Source: an uncultured Eubacteriales bacterium (lineage in GTDB: Bacteria > Bacillota > Clostridia > Oscillospirales > Oscillospiraceae). Taken from it: DNA of 6,988 nucleotides. The notes beneath the pieces were generated by a model. It saw only the letters and a list, made by a program, of their open reading frames with translations, searched no databases and was not told the origin of the DNA. The stretch covers positions 1-6,988 of the forward strand of contig USGS01000076.1 in assembly GCA_900554275.1 (NCBI GenBank), written 5' to 3'. Below, in pieces: positions 1 to 6,478 of the stretch. The position numbers and the translations under genes are program-made. Positions within the stretch are counted from its first letter, which is position 1; every line of letters starts with the position of its first letter.

Positions 1-10
1 AAAGAATGGA

Positions 11-28
11 AAACCCCTATAGGGGTTT
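11..28 (-). repeat. Perfect 18-nt palindrome in a presumed mRNA leader
   Basis: The 18 bases read the same on both strands (AAACCCC-TA-TAGGGG-TTT), so a transcript could fold them into a short GC-anchored hairpin. They lie about 20-35 nt downstream of the predicted start of the minus-strand promoter at 54-82. In the minus direction the hairpin is followed by TTTTCC and then a T-rich stretch, which is a weak terminator-like tail. In the plus direction no T-run follows. It may be a leader hairpin, an attenuator or a weak terminator; the window ends before this can be decided. The palindrome is seen directly, but its role is inference. Confidence 0.45.
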
Positions 29-53
29 CGCACCGGTCTGCATTGATGGTTTG

Positions 54-82
54 AGTATAGCACTGCGCTTCCGGAGTTGCAA
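54..82 (-). promoter_or_regulatory. Sigma-A-type promoter for a gene left of the window
   Basis: On the minus strand, TTGCAA (77-82) and TATACT (54-59) are separated by exactly 17 bases. This is close to the vegetative consensus TTGACA-17-TATAAT. Transcription would start near position 47 and run out of the left edge. The promoter lies just after the glnS terminator (171-210), where a new transcription unit would be expected to begin. It has the same -35 hexamer and spacing as the glnS promoter. No coding start with a ribosome binding site is visible before the edge. Confidence 0.6.
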
Positions 83-170
83 GCGCCCGCAGGGAAATTC
101 TTCACATTTCGGCAGGTCAACCAAAATTACCCGGCGATTTTGGGCGAAATAGCGAAAACACAGGCCACAA

Positions 171-210
171 CGACAAAAAAGAAGTGCCCAAAGGACACTT
201 CTTTTTGTCG
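171..210 (-). terminator. Rho-independent terminator of glnS
   Basis: The inverted repeat starts 7 nt after the glnS stop codon. In the minus-strand RNA the arms AAAAAGAAGUGUCC and GGGCACUUCUUUUUU pair around a UUU loop, with one internal U-G wobble, and the 3' arm runs into a U-tract. In plus-strand RNA the same position would be a C-A mismatch, so the hairpin is more stable in the direction of glnS transcription. The A-rich 5' flank and U-rich 3' flank also pair with each other, one unpaired base aside, making a long stem. Confidence 0.88.
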
Positions 211-217
211 TGTGCGC

Positions 218-1948
218 TTACTTCTTGAAGCTGTCTTTCAAAGAGACGCTGCGGTTGAACACCATGTGGTCAGCGGCGCTGTCCCGGTTGTCCAGGCAGA
301 AATAACCCAAACGCATGAACTGGAACGTGGGCGCATTCGTGCCGGTGCGGTTCTCCTTCTTATCAAACTCGGCGGCCACCTTCTGCATCTCCGGCTCGAC
401 CTTGCAGCCGGTGAGGACCGTCAGACTGTCCGGGTTCAGGCATTCCAGGAAGTCCTTGTCCGGGCCATCGGGCTGCTCGTCGGAGAACAGGTTGTCGTAC
501 AGCCGCACCTCGGCGTCCAGGCAGTTGGCGGCGTCCACCCAGTGGAGCGTCGCGCCCTTGACCTTGCGCCCGTCGGCGGGGTCGCCGCCCCGGGAATCCG
601 GGTCGTAAGTGCAGAGCACCTCGGTGACGTTGCCGTTCTCGTCCTTGACGCAGCCGGTGCAGGTGACCAGATACGCACCCTTGAGACGGCACTCCAGCCC
701 GCCGGGGGTCAGGCGCTTGTACTTGGGGACGGGAACTTCCATAAAGTCGTCTGCCTCGATCCACAGGTGGCGGGAGAAGGTGATGTCGTGGGTGCCCTGG
801 GCGGGATCGGCGGGGTTGTTCTCCACGGTGACAGTCTCGCTCTGCCCCTCGGGATAGTTGGTAACGGTGAGCTTCACAGGCCGGAGAACGGCCATAGTCC
901 GCTCGGCATGGGCGTTCAGATCCTCCCGCAGGCAATGCTCCAGAAAGCCGTACTCAATGACATTGGGGGACTTGGCCACGCCGATGCGCTCGCAGAAATT
1001 ACGGATGGACGCGGCGGTGTAGCCCCGGCGGCGCAGGCCGCACAGGGTGGGCATCCGGGGATCGTCCCAGCCGGAGACATAGTGCTCCTCCACCAGCTTG
1101 CGCAGCTTGCGCTTGGACATGACGGTGTGGTCGATACCCAGGCGGGCGAACTCGATCTGGCGGGGACGGGCGGGCAGCTCGCAGTGGTCGATGACCCAGT
1201 TGTACAGAGGGCGGTGTGCCTCAAACTCCAGCGAGCACAGGCTGTGGGTGATGCCCTCCAGCGCGTCCTGGATGGGGTGGGCAAAGTCGTACATGGGATA
1301 GATGCACCACTTATTGCCCTGCCGGTGGTGGCTCATGTGGTTGATGCGGTAGATCACCGGGTCGCGCATATTGAAGTTGCCGCTGGCCAGGTCGATCTTG
1401 GCCCGAAGGGTCATCGCGCCGTTGGGGAACTCCCCTGCGCGCATCCGGGCGAAGAGGTCCAGGCTCTCCTCCATAGGCCGGTCACGGTAGGGAGACACGG
1501 CAGGGATGCCGATGTCTCCGCGGTTGGCCTTGAACTCCTCCGGCGTCAGCTGGCAGACATAGGCCAGGCCCTTTTTGATGAGCAGGACGGCCTGGCGGTA
1601 GTCTTCCTCGAAATAGTCAGAGCCATAGAAGAAGCGGTCGCCCCAGTCGAAGCCCAGCCAGTGGATGTCCTGCTTGATGGCCTCTACGAACTCCTCGTCC
1701 TCCTTGGTGGGGTTGGTGTCGTCCATCCGCAGGTTGCACAGGCCGTTGTATTTCTCCGCCGTGCCGAAGTCGATGGTCAGGGCCTTGCAGTGGCCGATGT
1801 GCAGATAGCCGTTGGGCTCAGGCGGAAAACGGGTGTGGACGGTCATTCCCTGGAACTGACCACCCTCTGCGATGTCCTCGTCGATGAAATTCAAGATAAA
1901 GTTTTTGCCGGCTTCCTCCGGCGCGGTGGCCTTGATGTCCTCGGTCAT
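218..1948 (-). CDS. glnS: Glutaminyl-tRNA synthetase (GlnRS)
   Basis: This cytoplasmic enzyme charges tRNA-Gln with glutamine using ATP. The 576-residue product is near the length of bacterial GlnRS (E. coli, about 554). The class I Rossmann signature FPPEPNGYLHIGHCKAL has its HIGH box at residues 50-53. The KMSKS equivalent is VMSKRKL (MSKR at 277-280). The block LEFEAHRPLYNW, RPRQIEFARL and GWDDPRMPTLCGLRRRGYT separates GlnRS from GluRS. The C-terminal third matches the beta-barrel anticodon-binding region. The start at 1948 is chosen because AAGGAG (1958-1963) lies 9 nt upstream. An in-frame ATG at 2017 falls inside the -35 box, upstream of the predicted transcript start near 1982. The gene follows rnmV after 83 nt, has its own promoter and ends at a hairpin terminator. 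Many Firmicutes lack GlnRS and make Gln-tRNA by transamidation, so its presence is informative. Confidence 0.97.
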   Translation of the reverse strand: MTEDIKATAPEEAGKNFILNFIDEDIAEGGQFQGMTVHTRFPPEPNGYLHIGHCKALTIDFGTAEKYNGLCNLRMDDTNPTKEDEEFVEAIKQDIHWLGFDWGDRFFYGSDYFEEDYRQAVLLIKKGLAYVCQLTPEEFKANRGDIGIPAVSPYRDRPMEESLDLFARMRAGEFPNGAMTLRAKIDLASGNFNMRDPVIYRINHMSHHRQGNKWCIYPMYDFAHPIQDALEGITHSLCSLEFEAHRPLYNWVIDHCELPARPRQIEFARLGIDHTVMSKRKLRKLVEEHYVSGWDDPRMPTLCGLRRRGYTAASIRNFCERIGVAKSPNVIEYGFLEHCLREDLNAHAERTMAVLRPVKLTVTNYPEGQSETVTVENNPADPAQGTHDITFSRHLWIEADDFMEVPVPKYKRLTPGGLECRLKGAYLVTCTGCVKDENGNVTEVLCTYDPDSRGGDPADGRKVKGATLHWVDAANCLDAEVRLYDNLFSDEQPDGPDKDFLECLNPDSLTVLTGCKVEPEMQKVAAEFDKKENRTGTNAPTFQFMRLGYFCLDNRDSAADHMVFNRSVSLKDSFKK

Positions 1949-1957
1949 TGTCTCACA

Positions 1958-1963
1958 CTCCTT
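1958..1963 (-). promoter_or_regulatory. Ribosome binding site deciding the glnS start
   Basis: AAGGAG on the minus strand lies 9 nt before the ATG at 1948. It is the only good Shine-Dalgarno sequence near the 5' end of the frame. It supports the start beginning MTEDIK rather than the upstream ATG, which lies in the promoter. Confidence 0.85.
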
Positions 1964-1988
1964 GTTGTCGTAATAAAAGCGATTTATA

Positions 1989-2017
1989 ATTATACGCGAT
2001 TTTGGGCGGGATTGCAA
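1989..2017 (-). promoter_or_regulatory. Sigma-A promoter of glnS
   Basis: On the minus strand, TTGCAA (2012-2017) and a perfect TATAAT (1989-1994) are separated by 17 bases. The predicted start is near 1982, giving a leader of about 34 nt, too short for a T-box riboswitch. The -35 box begins 14 nt after the rnmV stop codon. No terminator hairpin is visible between rnmV and glnS, so read-through from the comEC unit could add to this promoter. Confidence 0.78.
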
Positions 2018-2031
2018 TAGCTGGGCGCATT

Positions 2032-2607
2032 TTAGAGCGCGTCAAATTCTTCCCGGGTCAGAAGCAGGGTCAGGGCCTCCAAAAGACCGTTGGCGGTCAG
2101 GCGGGCGGGCAGGCCCAAGCGCTGCTGGAGCGCGGCCCGGCGGGCGGTGGAATTCGGGCCGATAAGGCCCTTATCCAGCAGGTCTGCCTTGGTGATATGG
2201 GCAGGTGCAGGGGCTTCTCCCTCCCCCTCAAACGTCGCGCCGGCTCGGCGCAGGGCGGCCAGCAGCACGTCGGGGGGCATCCCCTCCACCCCCAGCTTGC
2301 CCTCCTTACCAGGCCGCTTCTTGCGGCGCTCCTTGCCGGGAATATCGGGGATATAGGCCTGCTTCAGCCTGTCCGGCGGCAGAACGCCCTTGAGGTGGCC
2401 GCGGATGACAAAGCCTGCGCCGTCCGGGTCGGTGAGCAGGATAAGACCACGCTTCTCCGCCAGTGCGCGGAGGTAGGCCGTCTTTTCCCGGTCATTGAAC
2501 ACGGCGAAGCCGCCCACCTCCACGATGGCGGCATCCACCACCTGTGAGAGGGCGTTTTTATCGTAACGCCCCTCCACCACGATCACTTCACGGACGCGGG
2601 GCTTCAT
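2032..2607 (-). CDS. rnmV: Ribonuclease M5 (Toprim + DUF4093-type C-terminus)
   Basis: RNase M5 cuts both strands of the 5S rRNA precursor helix to give mature 5S rRNA. The product has 191 residues, close to B. subtilis RNase M5 (about 186). The N-terminal Toprim domain shows REVIVVEGRYD with the catalytic Glu at residue 12 and the metal-binding LLTDPDGAG motif with Asp60 and Asp62. A basic, Gly/Lys-rich stretch at about 92-104 precedes LGVEG, as in DUF4093-annotated clostridial relatives. The C-terminal part (KADLLDKGLIG, ARRAALQQRLGLP) resembles the RNase M5 C-terminal domain. The start at 2607 overlaps the holA stop as ATGA. Only a weak purine-rich site precedes it, so translational coupling to holA is likely. 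Upstream in-frame starts would lie far inside holA and add residues unlike the family. In Bacillus the gene sits beside ksgA, so this neighbourhood differs. Confidence 0.92.
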   Translation of the reverse strand: MKPRVREVIVVEGRYDKNALSQVVDAAIVEVGGFAVFNDREKTAYLRALAEKRGLILLTDPDGAGFVIRGHLKGVLPPDRLKQAYIPDIPGKERRKKRPGKEGKLGVEGMPPDVLLAALRRAGATFEGEGEAPAPAHITKADLLDKGLIGPNSTARRAALQQRLGLPARLTANGLLEALTLLLTREEFDAL

Positions 2608-3650
2608 CGCGCACCTGCCAGTTCCATGAGGAAGAGCTTCAGCGCGCCCTCGGCGTCCATGTTGCGCTCGGACTTCATGCGGCGGTCCAGCGTCTGGCAG
2701 CGCCGCACGGCCTCCCGACACCAGGGCCGGGACACAGCCCGGGCGGACTGCATCAGCTTTTTGGCCGGGTAGTCGGAGGTCATGCGCCACAGATCCTTGA
2801 CCCAGACGGCATCCTTTTTGCCGTCCAGTGCCAGCCGGGCGGTGTAGAGCTGCCGCAGCTCCCGGCTCAGGGCGGCTAAAATGGCGATAGGCTCGGTCTG
2901 CATCCGGAAAAGCTCCGCCAGCACAGCGGCGGCACGGTCGTAGTCCCGGGCGGTGACGGCGTTGGTCATGTCGAAAATACGGGCATCCAGCACCGGATCG
3001 GCCACGGCGTCGATGTCGGCCACAGTGACGCGCTGTCCCTTGGTGTAGGCGGCGATCTTGTTGATCTCCGGCACAAGGCCGTCCATCAGGCTGCCGCAGG
3101 TGAAGAGCAGATGGTCGATGGCGTTGTCGTCCAGCTCCTTGTCAAAGGCGGCAAACCGGCGGCGCACCCATTTCTGCATCTTCTGTCGGCCCTGCTGTGT
3201 AAATTCGATCTCCGTGGCATGGGCGGCAACGGCGGCGGTGAGCTTCTTCATCTTGCCGTCCTTTTTATAGGGTATCTGGCGGTAAAGGAACACCAGCGTG
3301 CAGTATTCCGGGAAATCCTCCAGCAGCGATACCAGGGCGGCGCGCTGGGCCTCGTCCAGCTTGAAGATGTCCAGGTCGGTAACGGTGACAAAGGTGTTCT
3401 GCGCCATCATGGGCATGGCCTCCACCGTCTCCGTCAGCTCCTGCACCGTAAGGCCCTTGCCGGTGAGACGGTGGTAGTTGAATTCCTCGAACCCGGCGGG
3501 GACAAGCATGGTGCGGAGCTGCTCCACCGCCTGCTGCATCAGATACGTCTCCTCACCGAAGAAAATATAGACGTTGGCAGGGCCGCCGCTTTGCAGGGCG
3601 GCGCGGAGCTCATCGTAGCCGGGATATGCTTCTTCTTTCTTCTTTGCCAT
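2604..3650 (-). CDS. holA: DNA polymerase III delta subunit
   Basis: Delta is the clamp-loader subunit that opens the beta sliding clamp during replication. The 348-residue product matches the family length (B. subtilis YqeN, about 347). The N-terminal domain has the typical opening VYIFFGEETYLMQQAVEQLR (about 27-46). A mid-region segment, LVPEINKIAAYTKGQRVTVADIDAV, is followed by the C-terminal helical collar domain with TEPIAILAALSRELRQLYTARLAL. As in other delta subunits, no Walker A motif is seen. The start at 3650 is set by GGAGG (3657-3661) 6 nt upstream, and the product begins with a lysine-rich MAKKKEE. The ORF extends 18 codons further upstream, but that extension lies inside comEC. 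The gene starts 2 nt after the comEC stop and overlaps rnmV by 4 nt, which implies one transcript with coupled translation. comEC-holA adjacency is common in Firmicutes. Confidence 0.95.
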   Translation of the reverse strand: MAKKKEEAYPGYDELRAALQSGGPANVYIFFGEETYLMQQAVEQLRTMLVPAGFEEFNYHRLTGKGLTVQELTETVEAMPMMAQNTFVTVTDLDIFKLDEAQRAALVSLLEDFPEYCTLVFLYRQIPYKKDGKMKKLTAAVAAHATEIEFTQQGRQKMQKWVRRRFAAFDKELDDNAIDHLLFTCGSLMDGLVPEINKIAAYTKGQRVTVADIDAVADPVLDARIFDMTNAVTARDYDRAAAVLAELFRMQTEPIAILAALSRELRQLYTARLALDGKKDAVWVKDLWRMTSDYPAKKLMQSARAVSRPWCREAVRRCQTLDRRMKSERNMDAEGALKLFLMELAGAR

Positions 3651-3652
3651 GT

Positions 3653-5926
3653 TCAACCTCCGTTGACGGTGATGCGGATGCTGCCCTGTTGGTCGGTGCG
3701 CCAAATGGACGCGCCGGCGGCCTGCAGGCGGCGGAGGGCCGCCTCCGTGGGATGGCCGTAGCGGTTGTCACCCACACTGATGACGGCTGTCTCCGGGGTG
3801 ACGGCCCGGAGGAAGTCCTCGTCGGAGCTGTACCGCGAGCCGTGGTGGCTGACCACCAGCACCTCCAGGTCGGGCAGCGGGTAGGTCTGCACCAGCAGTC
3901 TTTCTGTCGAACCGGCCATATCGCCGGTGATGAGCAGATCGAAATCCCCGGCGCTGGCCAGCGCCGTAAGCCCCTGCTCGTTCAGGTCTCCAGTGGTCTG
4001 CAGAGGCGGGTAGATGGTGAGAGCGGCCTCGCCCAGAGTGATCCGGGTGGGAACGGTGACGAACACCACAGCGATTCCCCGCCGTTCCGCCAGGGAGACG
4101 AGCCGGCCGCGGACGCCATACTCGTCCTCAATGTCCGGCAGATAGAGCGTATCCACCGGCAGGCGGGTCAGGACCTTCGTAAGGCCGTTGGTGTGGTCAG
4201 CGTGGTAGTGGGTGACCACCACGGCGGACAAACGTCGGACACCGGCGCTTTGCAGCGTATCGGCGGCCACAGAGCCGGCATCCACATAGGAGTTGCTGCT
4301 GCCGCAGTCCACCAGCACCGTTTCCCCGCCGGAGCGCAGCGCCACGCTCTCTCCCTGCCCCACATCCAGCACGATGGCGCTGAACGAGCCGTATTCCTGC
4401 CAGCGGACGTTGAACCAGAGACAAGCGGCCAACGCCAGTACGGTCAGGCAGGAGGCCAGTGCATATTTGCGCCTGCCGTCCGGGGTGACGGCACAGCCGA
4501 TAAACACAGCGTAGACGTACAGCAGCCAAACCCGCAGATACATATTGGTGAAGTACACCGCGTGGTACGGCACAGTCAGCAGCAGATGGGCCAGCCACAG
4601 GACATATCTGACCAGCAGAAGCGGGACATATCCCACGATATGGCCCAGGGGCGTCCAGACAAAGCCCAGGAGGGCAGAGACGAAGGCGGACATGAAGGCG
4701 TAGCCTGCGGCGGGCACGGCCAGCAGTCCGGCCAGGGGCGCGACGAGAGACAGAATGTTGAAGTAGTACGCCGTCAGCGGTGTGGTGAACACCAGTGCGC
4801 CCAGTGTGGCGGCAAGGTTGGCGGCCACAAAGGAGATCACCCTTCCGAGGGCGCGGCTTTTGCCGCGATACCAGCCGGTAAAGCTCTTATAGAGCCGCCC
4901 GGAGAGCAGCACCATGCCCAGCGTAGCGGCAAAGCTGAGCTGTAAACTGACGCTGCCCACGGCGTAGGGATTGGCCAGCAGGATCACCGTCAGCGCGGCG
5001 GCCAGACTGGTCAGCGGGTCGCTGCTCCGCCGGAACAGCGGTGCGATAAGCAAAAATACCTGCATGACACAGGCCCGGACCACCGATGGGGACAGACCGG
5101 TGAGCAGCATATAGAACAGCAGCACCGGAATAGCCACGGCGCACAGCGTGCGCCTGCGAGCCGGCGGGATCAGCAGGGACAGCAGGGTGACGAGAAAGGC
5201 ACAGTGCAGTCCTGATACGGCGAAAATGTGGGCCAACCCCGTCTCCTGCATGGCCACATAGTCCTCCTCCGGCAGCAGAGACTTATCGCCGGTCAGCTCG
5301 GCGGTAAGGAAGCCCAGCACGGAGGGGTCGTCCCACAGCTGAGCCAGCTTGTCCCGCAGAATCTTGGCGGCACGCTGGGGCAGGTAACGGAGATCTCCGG
5401 CCAAGCCGGGCTGCACCTCCGTTTCACCGCGGGCATACAGCAGAACGTAGACGCTCCGGGAGCTGAACTGGCGCAGATCGCCGTCGCCGATGGCAGCCAC
5501 ATCGTTCCACCAGGCCGCCCCGGAGACAGTGTCGCCGGGGCTGAGCGCCAGCAGGTCGCTGTCACCGTAATAGACGGCCTTTGTGCCGGGGAAACCATGC
5601 AGGCGCAGCGTGACCTTCGCGCCGTGCTCTGTGGCCTCCGGCCAGTCACAGACGGCAGCGGAGAAGTCGTTCTCTGCGCCGCAGAGGGCCTGCACCGGCT
5701 GGCGGACAAGGGCGCGGTAGGTGGTAAAATACAGGAGGGAGACCGTCAGGGGCAGCAGGATCAGCAGACCGCGGCGGAAGTAGGCCGACCTGCGGCCCAA
5801 CAGCGCCCACAGAAGGGAGACCAGCGCCAGCACCCCGGCGGCATAGAGCTGCCAGCCGTCCCAGGGCAGCAGGGTGAGGAATACGCCGGCGGCAAAGGAA
5901 AAGCCGATGGTGGCCAGGACTCTCAT
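3653..5926 (-). CDS. comEC: ComEC/Rec2-family DNA internalization channel
   Basis: ComEC is the inner-membrane channel that brings single-stranded DNA into the cell during natural transformation. The 757-residue product has the full domain order. It begins with N-terminal hydrophobic segments (about 1-70). A DUF4131/OB-like extracellular region (about 80-190) follows, then the Competence domain with GLAHIFAVSGLH (230-241), LTGLSPSVVRACVM (276-289), SLQLSFAATLG (327-337) and several further membrane segments to about 500. The C-terminal metallo-beta-lactamase-like domain has LDVGQGES (520-527), a complete HYHADH metal motif (573-578), LLITGD (664-669) and SHHGS (693-697). The start at 5926 has GGAGGG (5935-5940) 8 nt upstream. 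Longer in-frame starts lie upstream of the predicted transcript start near 5955. The gene is intact. Whether the host is transformable cannot be judged, since comEA, comF and pilus genes are not in the window. Confidence 0.95.
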   Translation of the reverse strand: MRVLATIGFSFAAGVFLTLLPWDGWQLYAAGVLALVSLLWALLGRRSAYFRRGLLILLPLTVSLLYFTTYRALVRQPVQALCGAENDFSAAVCDWPEATEHGAKVTLRLHGFPGTKAVYYGDSDLLALSPGDTVSGAAWWNDVAAIGDGDLRQFSSRSVYVLLYARGETEVQPGLAGDLRYLPQRAAKILRDKLAQLWDDPSVLGFLTAELTGDKSLLPEEDYVAMQETGLAHIFAVSGLHCAFLVTLLSLLIPPARRRTLCAVAIPVLLFYMLLTGLSPSVVRACVMQVFLLIAPLFRRSSDPLTSLAAALTVILLANPYAVGSVSLQLSFAATLGMVLLSGRLYKSFTGWYRGKSRALGRVISFVAANLAATLGALVFTTPLTAYYFNILSLVAPLAGLLAVPAAGYAFMSAFVSALLGFVWTPLGHIVGYVPLLLVRYVLWLAHLLLTVPYHAVYFTNMYLRVWLLYVYAVFIGCAVTPDGRRKYALASCLTVLALAACLWFNVRWQEYGSFSAIVLDVGQGESVALRSGGETVLVDCGSSNSYVDAGSVAADTLQSAGVRRLSAVVVTHYHADHTNGLTKVLTRLPVDTLYLPDIEDEYGVRGRLVSLAERRGIAVVFVTVPTRITLGEAALTIYPPLQTTGDLNEQGLTALASAGDFDLLITGDMAGSTERLLVQTYPLPDLEVLVVSHHGSRYSSDEDFLRAVTPETAVISVGDNRYGHPTEAALRRLQAAGASIWRTDQQGSIRITVNGG
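3657..3661 (-). promoter_or_regulatory. holA ribosome binding site inside the comEC 3' end
   Basis: GGAGG is formed by the last two glycine codons of comEC (…V-N-G-G-stop) and lies 6 nt before the holA ATG. The comEC stop codon (3653-3655) sits between this site and the holA start. Ribosomes finishing comEC therefore stop on the holA initiation region, an arrangement typical of translational coupling. Confidence 0.82.
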
Positions 5927-5961
5927 ACCATCTTCCCTCCCCCAGTGATTATATCCGAAGT

Positions 5962-5990
5962 ATTGTAGCATATTTCGGGGTAAGTGGCAA
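5962..5990 (-). promoter_or_regulatory. Sigma-A promoter of the comEC-holA-rnmV unit
   Basis: On the minus strand, TTGCCA (5985-5990) and TACAAT (5962-5967) are 17 bases apart. The predicted transcript start is near 5955, leaving a leader of about 29 nt that contains the comEC ribosome binding site. It lies just beyond the terminator of the preceding thioesterase gene. A second TATAAT-like hexamer closer to comEC has no matching -35 box and is not favoured. No ComK-box-like or other competence-specific site was recognised; the promoter looks constitutive. Confidence 0.72.
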
Positions 5991-6016
5991 GGGGCGGACA
6001 TCAGTGAAGTAAAAGC

Positions 6017-6053
6017 AAAAGCAAAAGGCGGCACGTGGCCGCCTTTTGCTTTT
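6017..6053 (-). terminator. Rho-independent terminator after the thioesterase gene
   Basis: A perfect 16-bp inverted repeat (AAAAGCAAAAGGCGGC and its complement) surrounds a 5-nt loop. In the minus direction its T-rich 3' arm runs on into a second GCTTTT. It lies 11 nt after the stop codon of the thioesterase gene and before the comEC promoter, so it separates the two transcription units. The plus direction is also T-rich (CTTTTCGGTTTT), so the hairpin could act in both directions. Confidence 0.9.
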
Positions 6054-6064
6054 CGGTTTTCGGT

Positions 6065-6463
6065 TTACATACGTGCCAGCTTTTCATTACACTTCTGCAG
6101 AAAGCGGGCGTTGTCGATGACGGCGCGGGTATGGGTACCCTCGCCGATGAGGCCCTCCGCGTCGGAGGCCGTGACTTTGAAGGTGATCATCTTGCCGTTG
6201 GCGGAGATGTCCGTCACCTCAGCGGCGGCGGTGACCTTCATGCCCACAGGGGTGGGCGCCAGATGGCTGGAGGAAATGTTCACGCCCACCGTTCCCTTGC
6301 CCTCGGGCAATTCATTCTGCACGCACCACATGGCGGCGCACTCCATCAGGCCCAGCATATAGGGTGTGCCGAACACCTCCAGCCCGCCTGAGCCGACGGC
6401 CTTGGCGGTCATATCGGGGGTAACGGTCTTTTCCACGGTATGGGTCATGCCGATCTTGATCAT
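6065..6463 (-). CDS. FlK-like hot-dog fold thioesterase
   Basis: The 132-residue product is a single hot-dog domain of the thioesterase superfamily, resembling fluoroacetyl-CoA thioesterase FlK and its many uncharacterised relatives. Such enzymes hydrolyse acyl-CoA thioesters in the cytoplasm; the substrate here is unknown. The motif LEVFGTPYMLGLMECAA gives Thr33 and Glu41, and VNISSSHLAPTPVGM gives His67. The spacings Thr-8-Glu-26-His equal those of the FlK triad Thr42/Glu50/His76, as I recall those numbers. The latter part, DAEGLIGEGTHTRAVID, is the usual final strand region. The start at 6463 is chosen because AAAGGAGG (6471-6478) lies 7 nt upstream; an in-frame start 8 codons earlier overlaps potD. 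The gene begins 13 nt after potD and ends at a strong terminator, so it is probably the last gene of the potD operon. Fluoroacetate resistance itself is not implied. Confidence 0.85.
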   Translation of the reverse strand: MIKIGMTHTVEKTVTPDMTAKAVGSGGLEVFGTPYMLGLMECAAMWCVQNELPEGKGTVGVNISSSHLAPTPVGMKVTAAAEVTDISANGKMITFKVTASDAEGLIGEGTHTRAVIDNARFLQKCNEKLARM

Positions 6464-6470
6464 ATTCTGT

Positions 6471-6478
6471 CCTCCTTT
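6471..6478 (-). promoter_or_regulatory. Thioesterase ribosome binding site overlapping the potD stop
   Basis: AAAGGAGG on the minus strand is a near-perfect Shine-Dalgarno sequence 7 nt before the ATG at 6463. Its first two bases belong to the potD TAA stop (6477-6479), so termination of potD and initiation of the thioesterase occur at nearly the same place. Confidence 0.85.

Noticed and set aside
17..43. Possible 8-residue leader peptide (MQTGAKPL) on the minus strand ending inside the palindrome
   Set aside because: There is no Shine-Dalgarno sequence before the ATG and no run of regulatory codons, so it is most likely chance.
121..143. Small inverted repeat CCAAAAT…ATTTTGG as a second terminator after glnS
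   Set aside because: The stem is only 7 bp, AT-rich, with a 9-nt loop and no T-run after it. The strong hairpin at 171-210 already explains termination.
1985..1994. TATAATTATA palindrome as an operator at the glnS promoter
   Set aside because: It is a short AT-rich palindrome that coincides with the -10 region and is expected by chance there; no second copy is present at the other promoters.
77..2020. 647-codon open frame on the plus strand antisense to glnS
   Set aside because: Its codons line up exactly with glnS codons on the other strand, so it stays open simply because glnS uses no TTA, CTA or TCA codons. The product is low in recognisable motifs, has no supporting ribosome binding site, and would run through the terminator and promoter.
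1949..2031. T-box or other riboswitch upstream of glnS
   Set aside because: The predicted leader is only about 34 nt, there is no T-box sequence and no terminator/antiterminator pair.
2002..3761. Plus-strand open frames of 181 and 216 codons antisense to rnmV and holA
   Set aside because: They are again codon-aligned shadows of well-supported genes, with no family resemblance of their own.
3626..5968. Plus-strand open frames of 439 and 246 codons antisense to comEC
   Set aside because: Both are codon-aligned complements of comEC in GC-rich DNA. comEC has clear family motifs throughout, and these frames show none.
6035..6391. 118-codon plus-strand frame opposite the thioesterase
   Set aside because: It starts inside the terminator loop, is codon-aligned with the thioesterase gene, and shows no recognisable domain.
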